Positions 37,821 to 49,179 of a stretch of 64,000 bases of DNA are shown one piece after another. The notes below the pieces were generated by a model that saw only the letters and a list, made by a program, of their open reading frames with translations, was not told the origin of the DNA and did no database searches. The DNA lies in the NCBI GenBank assembly GCA_037954665.1, contig JBBMOL010000370.1, positions 248,001 to 312,000 on the forward strand. The letters are read 5' to 3'. Within the stretch, counting starts at the first letter, position 1. Each line of letters starts with the position of its first letter. This DNA is from Laguncularia racemosa. Taxonomy: Eukaryota > Streptophyta > Magnoliopsida > Myrtales > Combretaceae. The position numbers were made by a program, and so were the translations under genes.

Positions 37821-39085
37821 TAATTTTTCAATTTCATTTTTATTGGATTAATGTAATGATATCGATGTGAAAAACTAAGTCATTAGTAATGAAGTTAGCA
37901 GAAAGAATTCCCCTTTTAAGTCTTTAGTTTCTACATTTTAATTGTTCTTTAATTTATACTATTTTCAGGCTAAATGTTAAATTTAAAAAATAATAAAAGG
38001 GGTTGTTTTGTTAGAAATTTTTTTGAGCATTTTACGAATAATCAATTTATTTCTCTTAATTTTGAATCAAAATACAATTTATTGTCTGAATGAAAAAAAA
38101 AAAGAAATAACTATGGTCAATAAAAATGTTGTATTATATTTTAGTTAAGACAGTAGTAATAACATGGTCGGTTTTTTATCTTTTGTCACCTGAAATTGCG
38201 CTAATATACATACATATATAAATTGTACAAGAAATTGAAAAGAAAACGAATCAGGTCTTTGTTCATACTAAATCAAACATTCACGGGAACATCTACGTCG
38301 TTTTAACAAGGCAACAAAGCCCCACCCAAACCTCTGAATTAGACAAAAACCAAGTGGTCTCACCAAACAAGTACACTAACCCACTGAATATTTTCATTCT
38401 CCTATCGACTTACCTATTTTAAGTTTTATTATTAAATTTTCGAATCTCTCTTGACATTTTGGCCATATAATTTAATTTTAAATCGAATAAAAAATGATGC
38501 AATAGGTAATACATTAATTGTTGCAATGTATCTTGAATTTTATCAAGACTTGGCAAAAATTATTCGCTTTTTCTTTTTCTTTTTTTCCCTATCCAAAGAA
38601 AGTTCTTTCTTTCAAATTGGAATAATTTTCCATTAATTAATTAGTTTTCTATTTCAAAATTGATAACTATCATCAATTTCAAAAATAAACACACCAAATT
38701 AGCAGTCAATCAAGTAGAGAGCCTTTTCATTTTAAATAATCACCTGGTTACTTTTAATTTTCAATAATTATCGGGGGGGAAGCTTCCCCATTCACCTTTA
38801 TCTCTATGCTTCACCTGAAACATCTACAAAAACAATGAAATCGGACATGCAAATTCTGAAATATTTTATTTACTTATATATATAATGTTGAAAAGGGAAA
38901 ACCCCTTTTGATGCCGACACTGTCTTTTCAAAAACCTATATTCATAACAATTATATGGTTCTTAAAAAAAATAACAATTATCAAAATAAAGTCTGTTATT
39001 TTTATGAAAAGAGTGATTATATTATAGATTCTTTTATGTTTATTGCTAAGTTAACTATATAAAAGGGTGACTACATCTGTATAGG
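37821..39085. other. AT-rich DNA, contig B copy, no gene
   Basis: Matches 57815-59074. No coding sequence, RNA gene or repeat structure supported. Confidence 0.5.
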
Positions 39086-40423
39086 CAAGGTTGTCAAAAT
39101 CGCGTTTCAACTCGTACGATTCTACGTTTTTACGAGTTTATATATACAATCCCAGTTAACTCGCATACAAAATCGGAAAGGATCAAATCGGAGTAAAATC
39201 GCGATTTTGAAAAGTAAAATCGTTCAAAATCGCGATTTACACGTTTTTACCGATTCCACACAATTATCCCAATCGCAACCCAATCCAACCCAATCGGCAA
39301 CCCAGCACATCCTTTTTCAATTTCCGGCTTGTGCTACTGCTGTTCCTGTATGTTGAAGAGAGACAGTGAAAACCGATGAGAGAGGAGAAGCGACCAGGAA
39401 CCGTGTGTACTTCTGTTCTGTGTATTTTTTTTAAGCTCAAACACACGGCCGTGCCTTCAACCGTTGTGTTAAACTGTGTGTGCTTCCGTGGACGTGTTTC
39501 CTTGATACACGGCCGTGCTCTTCCCTTATTCCTTCCAAAAACATTTTTCTTCGTTTTTTTCTTATCCAAGCCTAAACTTTTAATAAAAAAATCGTGGGCT
39601 TAATTGTTAAAAGTCCTTTGGCGTCCAGGGGGCGCTGCCCCCTTGAAACCCCCCCCGGGGCGGCTTCCCCGGAACCCCCCCTCGCTTTCCTGTCGTAGCG
39701 GAAATATAAGTCATACCCGACATGTTTGTCGGTCATCACTCATCTCTTGTCAGTGTTTTTACGTTGCATTTAAGTCTTTGTGTTTATTTTTGTCGATTAT
39801 TAGTTTTCTTATTCCTATTTGTGATCATGTTCGTATTAAAGCACTTGTGTTTGATTGCTGCAACTTTCCTTATTTTAAACTAATATTTTTATAATAGTAA
39901 ATAAAATAAATGGTAGATAACTTTACCTAATAATATATAATTTTGAAGGTTTTCTTGTTATAGTATCTTCTTTATTATGTACTTTTATTCATTTTTTAAT
40001 ATTACTCCTTTTTAATGGTATATCTTCATTATCAATTTTTATTTATTAGTAATTTCTTAAAGTCACAATTGATTTTTAAATTTTATCTATTATTTTTTAG
40101 TTTTTGTATATAGAACTAGGTGAAACTAGTTTTATACATGATTTATCATTTTAGAAATAAAATATCTATATTATACAACTTATGCTCGATTATCTATATT
40201 ATGACTTTTATTGCAAATTTGTAATTTATGGCTAAAATAAATACTTAATTTCCTTATTTCTATTATTAATTATATTTTTTAATGACTATTATAAGTAAAT
40301 TTATAATATTTGAAAGTTATTTTACATAGGTTGTAGAAACTTACGTTTCTACGTTCCGTTTTTACGTTCGATTTTACGGACCCCTTCGCGATTTTACGTA
40401 AAATCGCGATTTTGACAACCTTG
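39086..40423. mobile_element. hAT-like non-autonomous element with 8-bp TSD, contig B copy
   Basis: Starts CAAGGTTGTCAAAATCGCG, ends CGCGATTTTGACAACCTTG, and is flanked by TGTATAGG at 39078-39085 and 40424-40431. It matches 59075-60421, but a stretch around 39340-39530 differs by more than simple homopolymer changes, including a GATACACGGCCGTGC segment absent from the other copy. Confidence 0.85.
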
Positions 40424-40431
40424 TGTATAGG

Positions 40432-41820
40432 TATGTAATAGATAGTTCAATTTATTTGAAAATTTAGATAAAATATTAGAATTATTTTTGTACTCGAAAT
40501 TGGAATGCGTGGTCCACCTAGTCTATGTATATTCCGATAGAAATTTGAAAAGAAAATAAATACGGTCTTTTTCTTTTCCTAGTCAACGATGTGTGTGATA
40601 ATCAATGTGCTAACTGCTGATGGATGACTTTAATCAAATCCGATTTGCCTCATCCCCAGTTCTCCACCTAAACTTGACTAAATCATTCAAGAGGAAATTT
40701 CGAGAGTGCTTCCTTATATAAAATCATGTATTGTTACGGATTTATTATATGATCCCATCAATATTTTTAATTTTTGCTGTGTACTCCTTTTCTTTTTGAG
40801 CAGGCAACGGGACCCACCCTTTAGTACAAATCTTTGACGATTACACTAAAGCACTTGGACATCTTCACCCAAATTTCAAAATCAGATAAATACTAAATGT
40901 TCTAAAATATTTGTTGATATTAATATAAATAGAGATAAAAAAGCAATTTCTTTTTCATATAAGTTTATTTAATTTAAGTTTTGCGATTAACAAAATCAAA
41001 TGAAAATCGACATTCCTAAAAAAATTAATGGTAAACAATTAATTACTTTTAGATAAAAAATAATAATAAGACACTAACAAAGAATTTCTATATCAAGGAT
41101 TTTTTGTACATCAACATGTTGCTGATACACATTTTGTGATGTTATAAATTCGTTAATAACTTATCAATCCAGTAAAGATATGTAAGGCTCAATTTGACGT
41201 AATCAAATATTTAATATGATTCAACCTCAGCTAGGGTTGATTTAAGATGGTGCGACAATCATTTTCTCCAAGATCCAGGATCCAATTAAGATAAGCAAAC
41301 CAGAAGTTTTATATCAACATTTTGGTAAGATAAAGATACTTTTTAATTAAATAACTATTTACAATCGAAAATATAAATATTATAATTATTCAAAAGATAT
41401 TTACTATTTAAATATTATTGATATCCATACAAGTAGTGTTTTAATATCAATAAATCTTTCTTCTTCTTCATGTTGAGTATAAACAACTTATTAAAGCCAT
41501 ATATATCTATAAGGCATGCGATGGATATTTGCAATTGGCATATGGATGTGGAAGAGCATAGCAATACATATGTTAGGCCTCAAATATATATTCAATTTTA
41601 TTTCTGACAGATCGGTTGACAATTGAATTATATTTCTTTCAAACTGATGTTTCAATATCTTATTGTCATTTCTGAAATATCTTAGTAGCAAGAGGAAAAT
41701 AAAGCGAAAACGGTTTCAATATAGTAGCGGCATTATATACCGACTATAGTATGGATCCATATTAAAAGTTTCAACAATTCTTTTCTTATACTAATTGAGG
41801 TTTATCTAATGTTGATGTGG
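40432..41820. other. AT-rich DNA, contig B copy, no gene
   Basis: Matches 60430-61820 almost exactly. Nothing recognised. Confidence 0.5.
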
Positions 41821-41829
41821 TATATAAGC

Positions 41830-43132
41830 TAATTCATAAACCCGGGTTGGAGTTAAACCTTAAAATAAGGTCAATGTGTCTCCTTATTGAAACATCCCCT
41901 AGCATATAACGATGTCCGTAGTAATGTACTTTGTTAATATTGCATGCATATCATGATCTATTACTATTAACCTAAAATAAGTTTGGGTATGTTGATTGTA
42001 TTAGTTGCCTTGATGTGGTTTAGGGTTAGATCAAATCTTCAAGTTGATGTAGTTCAACCTGCAAGATGAACAAACATAAGCTATTAAAGCACTAGAGGTG
42101 TTTTCGACGCTTGGACTTCGACACTCAAGTTAAAGAGGCAGCATAAGGATAAACACAATCAAAGTGTATGGGAAGTATCAAATTATCTTACTTGGATGGA
42201 AAAGGGCCTTCTTTTAATAGTGTTATGGAGCGTTCTATTTTAGGTAAGTAGAACTTCCAAAAAATGATTTAGTTATAATAGGAAATATCCACTTAAAGCA
42301 TGCTCTTCAAAGGACTTAGGTTACTTTTCTAATTTACGTCAACCTGTTTAGACACTTTCTTATTATGTGGTCATATTGAAATAACATGGGCCTAGAGGCC
42401 TTAAGCCAATTTAGATATATAACACTTGCCCCCTACTCTCATTAGTGTCATAAAACTAATGAGAGTAGAGGTGATATTTTATTTCTTTGCCAAGGTAATA
42501 ATTTGAATGTGTTAGCCAAGCCTATCACTAGTCGAAGGGCATCAATTCGACTTGGGAAGGATGTTGACTAATCTTGACGTTTAGAGGAATCACTCATGAC
42601 ATCCAAGAAGCTTCTTTTTGTAACAAATTACTTTGTGTGGGTCGAGTAAGGGTAAGGAGCAATTGATCCGAGCTGAGGTTATTACATCAAGTTGAGTGAT
42701 TATTGTTGAGCTGTGGTAAGTGGATTCTAATCTTAGAGGGCTAACTTTGAGCCTTCGTGAAGACAAAAGGGCTTGCTAGGCATGTATTTTTCTTTTCAAT
42801 TGTCAATTTCAAATTTTGTTTGCAAGCGCGAATCTACACATTTGATGCAATAGGACACATGGCAAGATGGGTTGGAGTATTTGCAGAGGCGAAGTAATCT
42901 CAACACTTCATTTCAGAAGTGTGATATGTGGTGCAATCCTAAGTTGTCTCAAAAAATGCACATATATATTTTGCAACTGCTTATATAAGGCAAAAAACCA
43001 TCATTTTTTACACCTTTTGCATCCTTCGTATTTAGAGTGCCCTTTTACTCTAAGAAGTTCTCAGATTTACTTTCATTCGTTCACACCAATTCTCCATCCT
43101 TCCAATTTCTTAAACAAATCATCACTTTAGGT
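41830..43132 (+). promoter_or_regulatory. LTR-like or promoter region with hairpin and TATA box, contig B copy
   Basis: Contains a perfect 13-bp inverted repeat CTACTCTCATTAG / CTAATGAGAGTAG with a 10-nt loop (42433-42468) and a TATATAA box (42982-42988). A pyrimidine-rich leader runs up to the ATG at 43133. Counterpart of 61840-63130. Confidence 0.45.
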
Positions 43133-44718
43133 ATGTCGGTTTCTTCTTCTTCTTCCCATAATCTCTCAAATATTGTCTAAAAGGTCATTTCCAGTGTAGT
43201 AGGCAATGAGGTAAGGCCCTCAAGTTGACCCCAAGTGCCAACACCAATGGATGAAGAGGTGGATAGTGAGATCCTTAGATCATTTGAAGAGGAAATCGGT
43301 GAGGGGGTTTGTTAAGAATTGGCATTAGACATTTATGCTAATAATGGAGAGGATCGGAAACCATTCTACCTTATATATGATGGACCTTCCTCATTGAGGT
43401 TAGGACTTGATGAGGTGAAGAGTGCTGTTGCATGCAAGGCAGACACCAATGCAATCACATTGTGTTGCGCACCTCTACTAGAAGATCGAGTTTTCTAACC
43501 TGCTTGTCAAAACGGGCGTGTTACTTTAATAATAGACAATTGATTGGTTCTATCTATCTAGTCGCCTTAGGGTGAAGTTAATGAATAGGTTGGTATCCTT
43601 AGTGTATGACTGGAAAGAAAAATTCGTAGTTGTCAAAACACTTAAGGTGCTAGACTTTTGGGTTCGCTAGGTGAACTCGATAAGGACTAAACCCATCAAA
43701 CTTATACCATTTGATAAGCACCAGCCTGAGATCCTTCTACAAGCCCTTGGGGAGAATGGAAGACCCTTTGATTCCTTAAGCTTTATGCAAATATTTTGAG
43801 CAATCGATATTAGGGCACTTGGGGGTTTGGACGATGAACTTAGTGAGAAAATGAATGCCTCAAAGAGTTGGAATGAGGCTGAGGATGCTTAAGGTGGAGG
43901 TAAAGGTTAGTGCCTAAGATGTGGTTGACTTAAGGGTGAACCTGTTGACTGCAACTTGGAGACTTGGATTGCTTCATCGAGTTTTCTTTGGTAAGGGCTC
44001 TTTTTAATTTTATTGACTTTATATTTTTCTTGCAAAAAATGGCCCCAATCCATCTTGTACAATTTTCCAATCTTGTTGCTTGCCAAGCTAGCCGTAGTAA
44101 GAAAGTAGCCTAAAGAGGAAAGAAAGGCAAGTTGGTGGCTCCTCCTGTAAAGAAAGCTACCATTGATGGGATTGTGGTTAGGGGCTTAGAGCCCCTTTGC
44201 ACATTGGAGCCTACCTATATAGCTGCTATAGAGAAAGGAAAGACTCTTATGAGGGATTTATGACAAGTATAGCAAGCTTTTCCTTAAAGTGAGGTGCCTG
44301 CTCTAAAGCATGCTTATGTTGAAGAGGTGATAGCCATCTTAGATGATACCAAGACAAAGCCGGTAGCTTCCAGTATGAAGGGTGATGCTATAGTGGAGCG
44401 GCAGCAAAAGCATTGCTATGATACCATGCAAGGGTGAGAGGAGTGAAGGGGAAGCAATGACCTTTCAAAGATCCCCGAATCTACCTCTTCTTAGGTTCTA
44501 TTATCATGAGTAACTTGGGCTACAGAAGGAGGGTCATGTCATGCTGACCTTTACGAGGGGGTGCTAAGCCCTTGAGAGAGGAGAGAGGCAGAGAGTATCA
44601 CCACAAGAATGTCTACCATAGACCTACACAACTTCTTCTATGCATGGGCCATTGAAGTGAGTCATTATCAACCCTTTTCCCTTCTCCGGTTTCTCTTTTG
44701 TCATTCTCATGTGACTCA
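43133..44718 (+). pseudogene. Degenerate repeat-derived ORF, possibly Gypsy-associated (Transposase_28-like)
   Basis: Starts MSVSSSSSHNLSNIV, then hits a stop. Readable pieces follow in shifting frames: PTPMDEEVDSEILRSFEEEI, DWKEKFVVVKTLKVLDFWVR, PFDKHQPEILLQALGENGRP, LGGLDDELSEKMNASKSWNE. A Ser-rich start and a DWKxxFF-type block are seen in the plant putative gypsy-type transposon family (Transposase_28), which is why I suggest it, but similarity is weak. It runs into the gap at 44719. Contig C holds the same sequence at 63131-64000. Confidence 0.35.
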
Positions 44719-45218
44719 NNNNNNNNNNNNNNNNNNNNNNNNNNNNNNNNNNNNNNNNNNNNNNNNNNNNNNNNNNNNNNNNNNNNNNNNNNNNNNNNNN
44801 NNNNNNNNNNNNNNNNNNNNNNNNNNNNNNNNNNNNNNNNNNNNNNNNNNNNNNNNNNNNNNNNNNNNNNNNNNNNNNNNNNNNNNNNNNNNNNNNNNNN
44901 NNNNNNNNNNNNNNNNNNNNNNNNNNNNNNNNNNNNNNNNNNNNNNNNNNNNNNNNNNNNNNNNNNNNNNNNNNNNNNNNNNNNNNNNNNNNNNNNNNNN
45001 NNNNNNNNNNNNNNNNNNNNNNNNNNNNNNNNNNNNNNNNNNNNNNNNNNNNNNNNNNNNNNNNNNNNNNNNNNNNNNNNNNNNNNNNNNNNNNNNNNNN
45101 NNNNNNNNNNNNNNNNNNNNNNNNNNNNNNNNNNNNNNNNNNNNNNNNNNNNNNNNNNNNNNNNNNNNNNNNNNNNNNNNNNNNNNNNNNNNNNNNNNNN
45201 NNNNNNNNNNNNNNNNNN
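44719..45218. other. Assembly gap of exactly 500 N
   Basis: A fixed-length N run between contig B and contig C. It lies directly downstream of exon 1 of the glycine-rich-type gene on the minus strand and probably conceals its remaining exon(s). Confidence 1.
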
Positions 45219-45597
45219 ATATATATGAACGCTACAATAAATAGTCAAAAGTTACAAGATGGAGGAATGAACTTTATTCATATATTATATAGAACATGCC
45301 ATGTTCGCATCGCGGGTGCATAATAAAATGGTAAATGATTATTATTTGAGCAATTAATTTATGATATCGTTTTTCAGGAAAAAAAAAATGGTGTTTTTAT
45401 TACTACGATAATTAACATGTACATATTTCCACATGACAATACTAAAGCGGTCTCTCTCGGCTCTACTTGCGGCATGCAACTCCTTTAATATTTTTTATTT
45501 ATTTGAATAATGCATTTTGTAAATTGTGTAAATAATAATGCAAATAATGGTTGAGTATTAACTAGTAATATTTAATAAACAAGTAAATTACTCTTAC

Positions 45598-45694
45598 CAG
45601 TCTCAGCTAGCTCACGAGCGGAGACCTCCGAAGAGACTAAAAGAACAACAGCCAAGGCAAGGCCAAAGAGCACAATCACCTTTGAGGATGCCAT
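45598..45694 (-). CDS. Glycine-rich cell-wall-type secreted protein, exon 1 only
   Basis: The only recognisable host gene. From the ATG at 45694 the minus strand encodes MASSKVIVLFGLALAVVLLV then SSEVSARELAET: a Lys-containing n-region, a long hydrophobic core and a likely cleavage after EVSA, followed by RELAET. This wording is characteristic of the N-terminus of the plant GRP family (Pfam glycine-rich protein family, PF07172), whose mature part is a Gly/Tyr-rich wall or apoplast protein. The exon ends in phase 1 at a consensus donor (G|GTAAGAG, 45597 onward). No Gly-rich exon occurs in the 380 bp before the gap, so the rest of the protein should be within or beyond 44719-45218. A TATA box lies about 80 bp upstream. 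The function is inferred from the signal peptide only. Confidence 0.75.
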
Positions 45695-45773
45695 TTTTAG
45701 TTTCAGAAACTGAATACTATGGGAATGGGTCGATTGTGTTGTGTGGGATGGATAGCAAGTGTGCTGGAGATTC

Positions 45774-45783
45774 CTATTTATAG
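45774..45783 (-). promoter_or_regulatory. TATA box of the glycine-rich-type gene
   Basis: On the minus strand, CTATAAATAG lies about 80 bp upstream of the ATG at 45694, the usual distance for a plant core promoter with a short 5' leader. Confidence 0.7.
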
Positions 45784-46244
45784 ATCCGAGAAGTGGTTAC
45801 TGTTTAGAGGGGTGGTTGTGTTTTGGGACTAAATGGTTTTGCTTAATTTCAGAGCGGTGTGAATATAAGTCCAACTCGTTCAGTGTATTTGTCAAAGATC
45901 GCATTAAGAAGTGGGACCATTGTTTGTCGCCTTCTATGAAGTTAGCAAAAATATTGACCAACTAAAAATTTGTAAAATATTTATATACGTCGATTCATTC
46001 TTGATTTACCTTTTCTTTTTCCTGATTTAAGCTTGTTAATAATCTAATAAAACGCTTCATCATTTTATGTTCACAAAAGAATTCTATTTTGATTATAACA
46101 AATATAAAAATAGAAAGAGTTTGAAATATTATTTCTCAGATACTCAAGAATGAGAAAACAAAATGTGCAGCAAAGGCATGTATACGGGAAAAAGGGATAA
46201 GAAAATGGAGAAGTGCTTGTCGCAGAAGATGCCAAATGTTTGTA

Positions 46245-46298
46245 TACGTGTCAAGGATCCCGTGGAGACTTCCGGATATTTCCTAGATTTATGAGTCA
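46245..46298. promoter_or_regulatory. ACGT-core and TGAGTCA motifs upstream of the glycine-rich-type gene
   Basis: TACGTGTC (46245-46252) matches the ABRE-type ACGTGTC core. TGAGTCA (46292-46298) matches a GCN4/AP-1-like bZIP site. They lie 550-600 bp upstream of the ATG. Such motifs occur by chance, so regulatory meaning is only possible. Confidence 0.3.
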
Positions 46299-46299
46299 T

Positions 46300-47076
46300 G
46301 GTGAGGATGACAAGTGTTGTGGGATGAGGATCCACACCACTTCTTAATAATTTGCTCTTTACGAAGTGTCTGAAACCCTGCATCACCGACACTACAAATG
46401 TGCTTGACATACGATATGAACCGTATATGTAGTATATATCGAAAGTATGTTTTTTACAAAAAATAAAACAAAATAAAATACTTAATACATGTATCCTAAA
46501 ATGTCATGCTTTGATAACAAAATTATTTCCAGTACATACATATATATCTATCTAATAAACTAATATTAAAATTATATGGATCATTAAAGGGGATGTATAA
46601 ACTAGGTAATTCCATAAAATTGTTCCTTAAATATAACTAATAAGATATATTATGAGTCCATTATTAATATAAATCTTTCGCTAAGTCATCCTAAAAAGTT
46701 AAATCACCAGCAAAAGCTATTGTCACACACATCACCGCCTATCCAAATACCGTTTCCTAAGCTGGCATAAACTATCTTCCTCATCGTAAACATTCGTACA
46801 CGAAACGTTAAAGTTGCAAACATGGATGAGCTCTTATGCATAGTATGGAAAAACTGGCTTAAGCACACACTTACAGAGGTTAGACCACATGCATACAATA
46901 TACTAATGCATGGTGGTAACGAAAAACATACAGTCAGAGTAATACACCTATGGAAGCATTTATTTTTAATTTTAAATGCAAATTCCATTAATTCATTAAT
47001 ATATAGAACTTTGCGACCTAACACATAGAAGAAGGGGACCATAATTAATTTTCCGGCCAATCTATCCAATCAACAT

Positions 47077-47112
<36 letters not shown>

Positions 47113-48699
47113 ATTGATTTGCATACGGTATCTACATATCCGTGATACATGATCTAACTTTCGCACTACTCCTGTGGAAAATTGAGGCCATGTGACGCTG
47201 GATAAGACTTGGCGGGCCGCCGACGTCGTGTAGAAACAGCTAATTAAAGCCCCTATTAGATAAAAAAAGCACATCAAATGGATAATTATCAGGGATTCAC
47301 ACGAACAATGGACAAACTTAGCGATAATCATGCCGGATACTTCCATACTGTATATTATCTAATTAATGATTTATTGTTGCAAACTCCCGTTTTCTGTTTT
47401 TGTTAAATTATGTCATTAGTAAGTTTATGTATGTCGAGAAGGAGTCGTCACATAAATGTTCTAAAGGAAGCTTTTCCTATATGAGAAAAATCGTAATAAT
47501 TTTATAAAAAAAAAACATTATTTTAGTCCTTATAATTTGTTTACTTTTTTGTTTGAGACGATAATTTTTCTTTTTTATATTTTATGTTTTGAGTTTTCAA
47601 CACGTTTTATAACTTTTTAGTTTGAGCCCATTAGGTTAACTCTATTTAAAAAAAAATCATATTAATATATGTAATTTTTTAATAGATCATAATAATTAAG
47701 TTAATAGAATAATATTAGTAAATACATAAAAAGTAAATAATACAATAAAATCACACAAAAAAAAGAAAATAAAAAAAAAATCCTTCAAGAGCAACCAGCA
47801 GCACAACCACCCTAAACACTTAATATTAGTAATTTATTAAATTAATCATTATAAACCTATCAAAATTTACATATGTAAACACTTCATAGAATTTTTAAAA
47901 TAGTTAACGAAACTCAAATAAAAAAGTTTTAAACATTGAGGAGACCAATTTAATAGCATGCTAAACATTAAATATGCCTTCAATTCTACATCCGACATGA
48001 GCAAGTGACAATCACAGTAATAGTAGTAAGGACAACGGAAGCAACTCATGGGGCCGAAGGGGCCATATAGCATTTACATTTTTTTTGGGATCATGCCTCA
48101 TTAAGTAAACCAATAAGGTGTTACTGTTGGTCTGTATAAGGAAGGGAGCTGAGCTCGCCAGGCGCCATGCCATGCACCAGAGGTACTATTCAAGCCTTTT
48201 GATATATTATCGAGTATTACAAGTGTGTCGGGAGTATTTTCGAGTATCTTAAAGTATTGTTTGTCTAGTATTTTTGTTACGAGGGAGTTTAACTTGAACA
48301 GATTTATAGTTTTAAGAGTAGGGGAGAGTGCTTAGACATTAGTAATTCGTGGGAGGACTTGTAGAGACATAGAGTTGGAGAGACACACAGGCAATAGAGT
48401 CGATCAAGTGTAAACCAAATGAACAGATCGGTAGAATGAATTCTTGGTGATTGGAGTCGATCTAGAAGGGTGGCTTGACTTTTAAGATCAAGGAGTCTTT
48501 TTTATATTTAAACTCAATTTCCTCTTATCCTTTTCTCTCTTTATTTGCTGCATTATGTTTTATCGTATATGTTATTGTGTTTGAAAGGTTTTGTTTGATC
48601 AGATTAATAGATTCATTTGATTAAAATCATAAATAATCTCAAGTAATCAACTAAAAAAGATTATTTATTTTTATACCAACTCATTTTTCTATTTGAAAA
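46300..48699. other. Intergenic DNA, no gene recognised
   Basis: Contains the 35-C homopolymer (47078-47112), short open frames without motifs (46704-47069, 47062-47346), and a less AT-rich block at 48120-48480 that may be a degraded LTR. No assignment is supported. Confidence 0.4.
47078..47112. repeat. Homopolymer run of 35 C
   Basis: An uninterrupted C run in AT-rich surroundings. Its true length is uncertain, as homopolymers of this size are unreliable in any read type. Confidence 0.95.
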
Positions 48700-48704
48700 C
48701 ACAC
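48700..48704. repeat. Left target-site duplication CACAC of the Copia element
   Basis: CACAC directly precedes the 5' LTR and is repeated at 54064-54068 directly after the 3' LTR. Five bp is the Copia norm. The right copy lies in a CA repeat, which weakens it a little. Confidence 0.65.
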
Positions 48705-49149
48705 TATTGTGTCTGGAAGCTCAGAAACATACACGACCTGATACACGGCCAGAAGGCATGGTCGTGTATTGTGTCAGGTAGCTCTCAGAAACATACACAG
48801 CCTGATACACGACCAGAAGGCACGGCCGTGTGTTGTGTTAGGTAGCTCCCAGAAACATACACGGCCTGATACACGACTAGAACACGACTGTAAATATTGA
48901 GATATTTGTTTTATGATTTATTTTGTAAATATGGCATGTATATCTTGTATTTTATTTTTCGGTAGAGGAAGATTTGTTTTCCTAGTTTATAGGATTTGGT
49001 TTTGTTTTCCTAGTTTGTAGGATTTAGTTGCTTGGAAAAGATATGGAAAAGATATATCCCTGCTGTGTATATATTTGGACATGAGTTATGGAAAAAGGAT
49101 AGAGGAGAGAAAAGAGTCTTCTTGATTCCATGGTTGGTTAATTTTTTCA
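48705..49149 (+). repeat. 5' LTR of the Copia element (445 bp)
   Basis: Starts TATTGTGTCTGGAAGC and ends TTAATTTTTTCA, immediately before the PBS. Contains about 2.6 tandem units of 64 bp starting at 48722, 48786 and 48850. Compared with the 3' LTR it lacks 15 bp in the third unit. Confidence 0.92.
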
Positions 49150-49162
49150 TGGTATCAGAGCC
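49150..49162 (+). other. Primer-binding site (initiator tRNA-Met)
   Basis: TGGTATCAGAGCC, the standard plant Copia site, abutting the LTR with no spacer. Confidence 0.95.
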
Positions 49163-49179
49163 ATTGTAAACACAAAACA

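Larger units (their letters stand above)
31755..44718. repeat. Contig B: redundant copy of 51769-64000 and beyond
   Basis: A contig of 12964 bp bounded by two 500-N gaps. It starts inside the RT-proximal part of a Copia pol and matches 51769-64000 in order and orientation throughout (for example TRIM 37449 with 57441, hAT-like 39086 with 59075, ATG 43133 with 63131). The offset drifts only from 20014 to 19998. Differences are dense in 31755-37400 and sparse after about 40000. The last about 700 bp (44011-44718) has no counterpart inside the window. Confidence 0.95.

Noticed and set aside
42867..43130. 87-codon frame identical in both contig copies (also 62865-63128)
   Set aside because: It covers the TATA box and pyrimidine-rich leader, so it is more likely a non-coding promoter or leader.
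44609..45248. Long open frames spanning the N run at 44719-45218
   Set aside because: Same artefact of undetermined bases.
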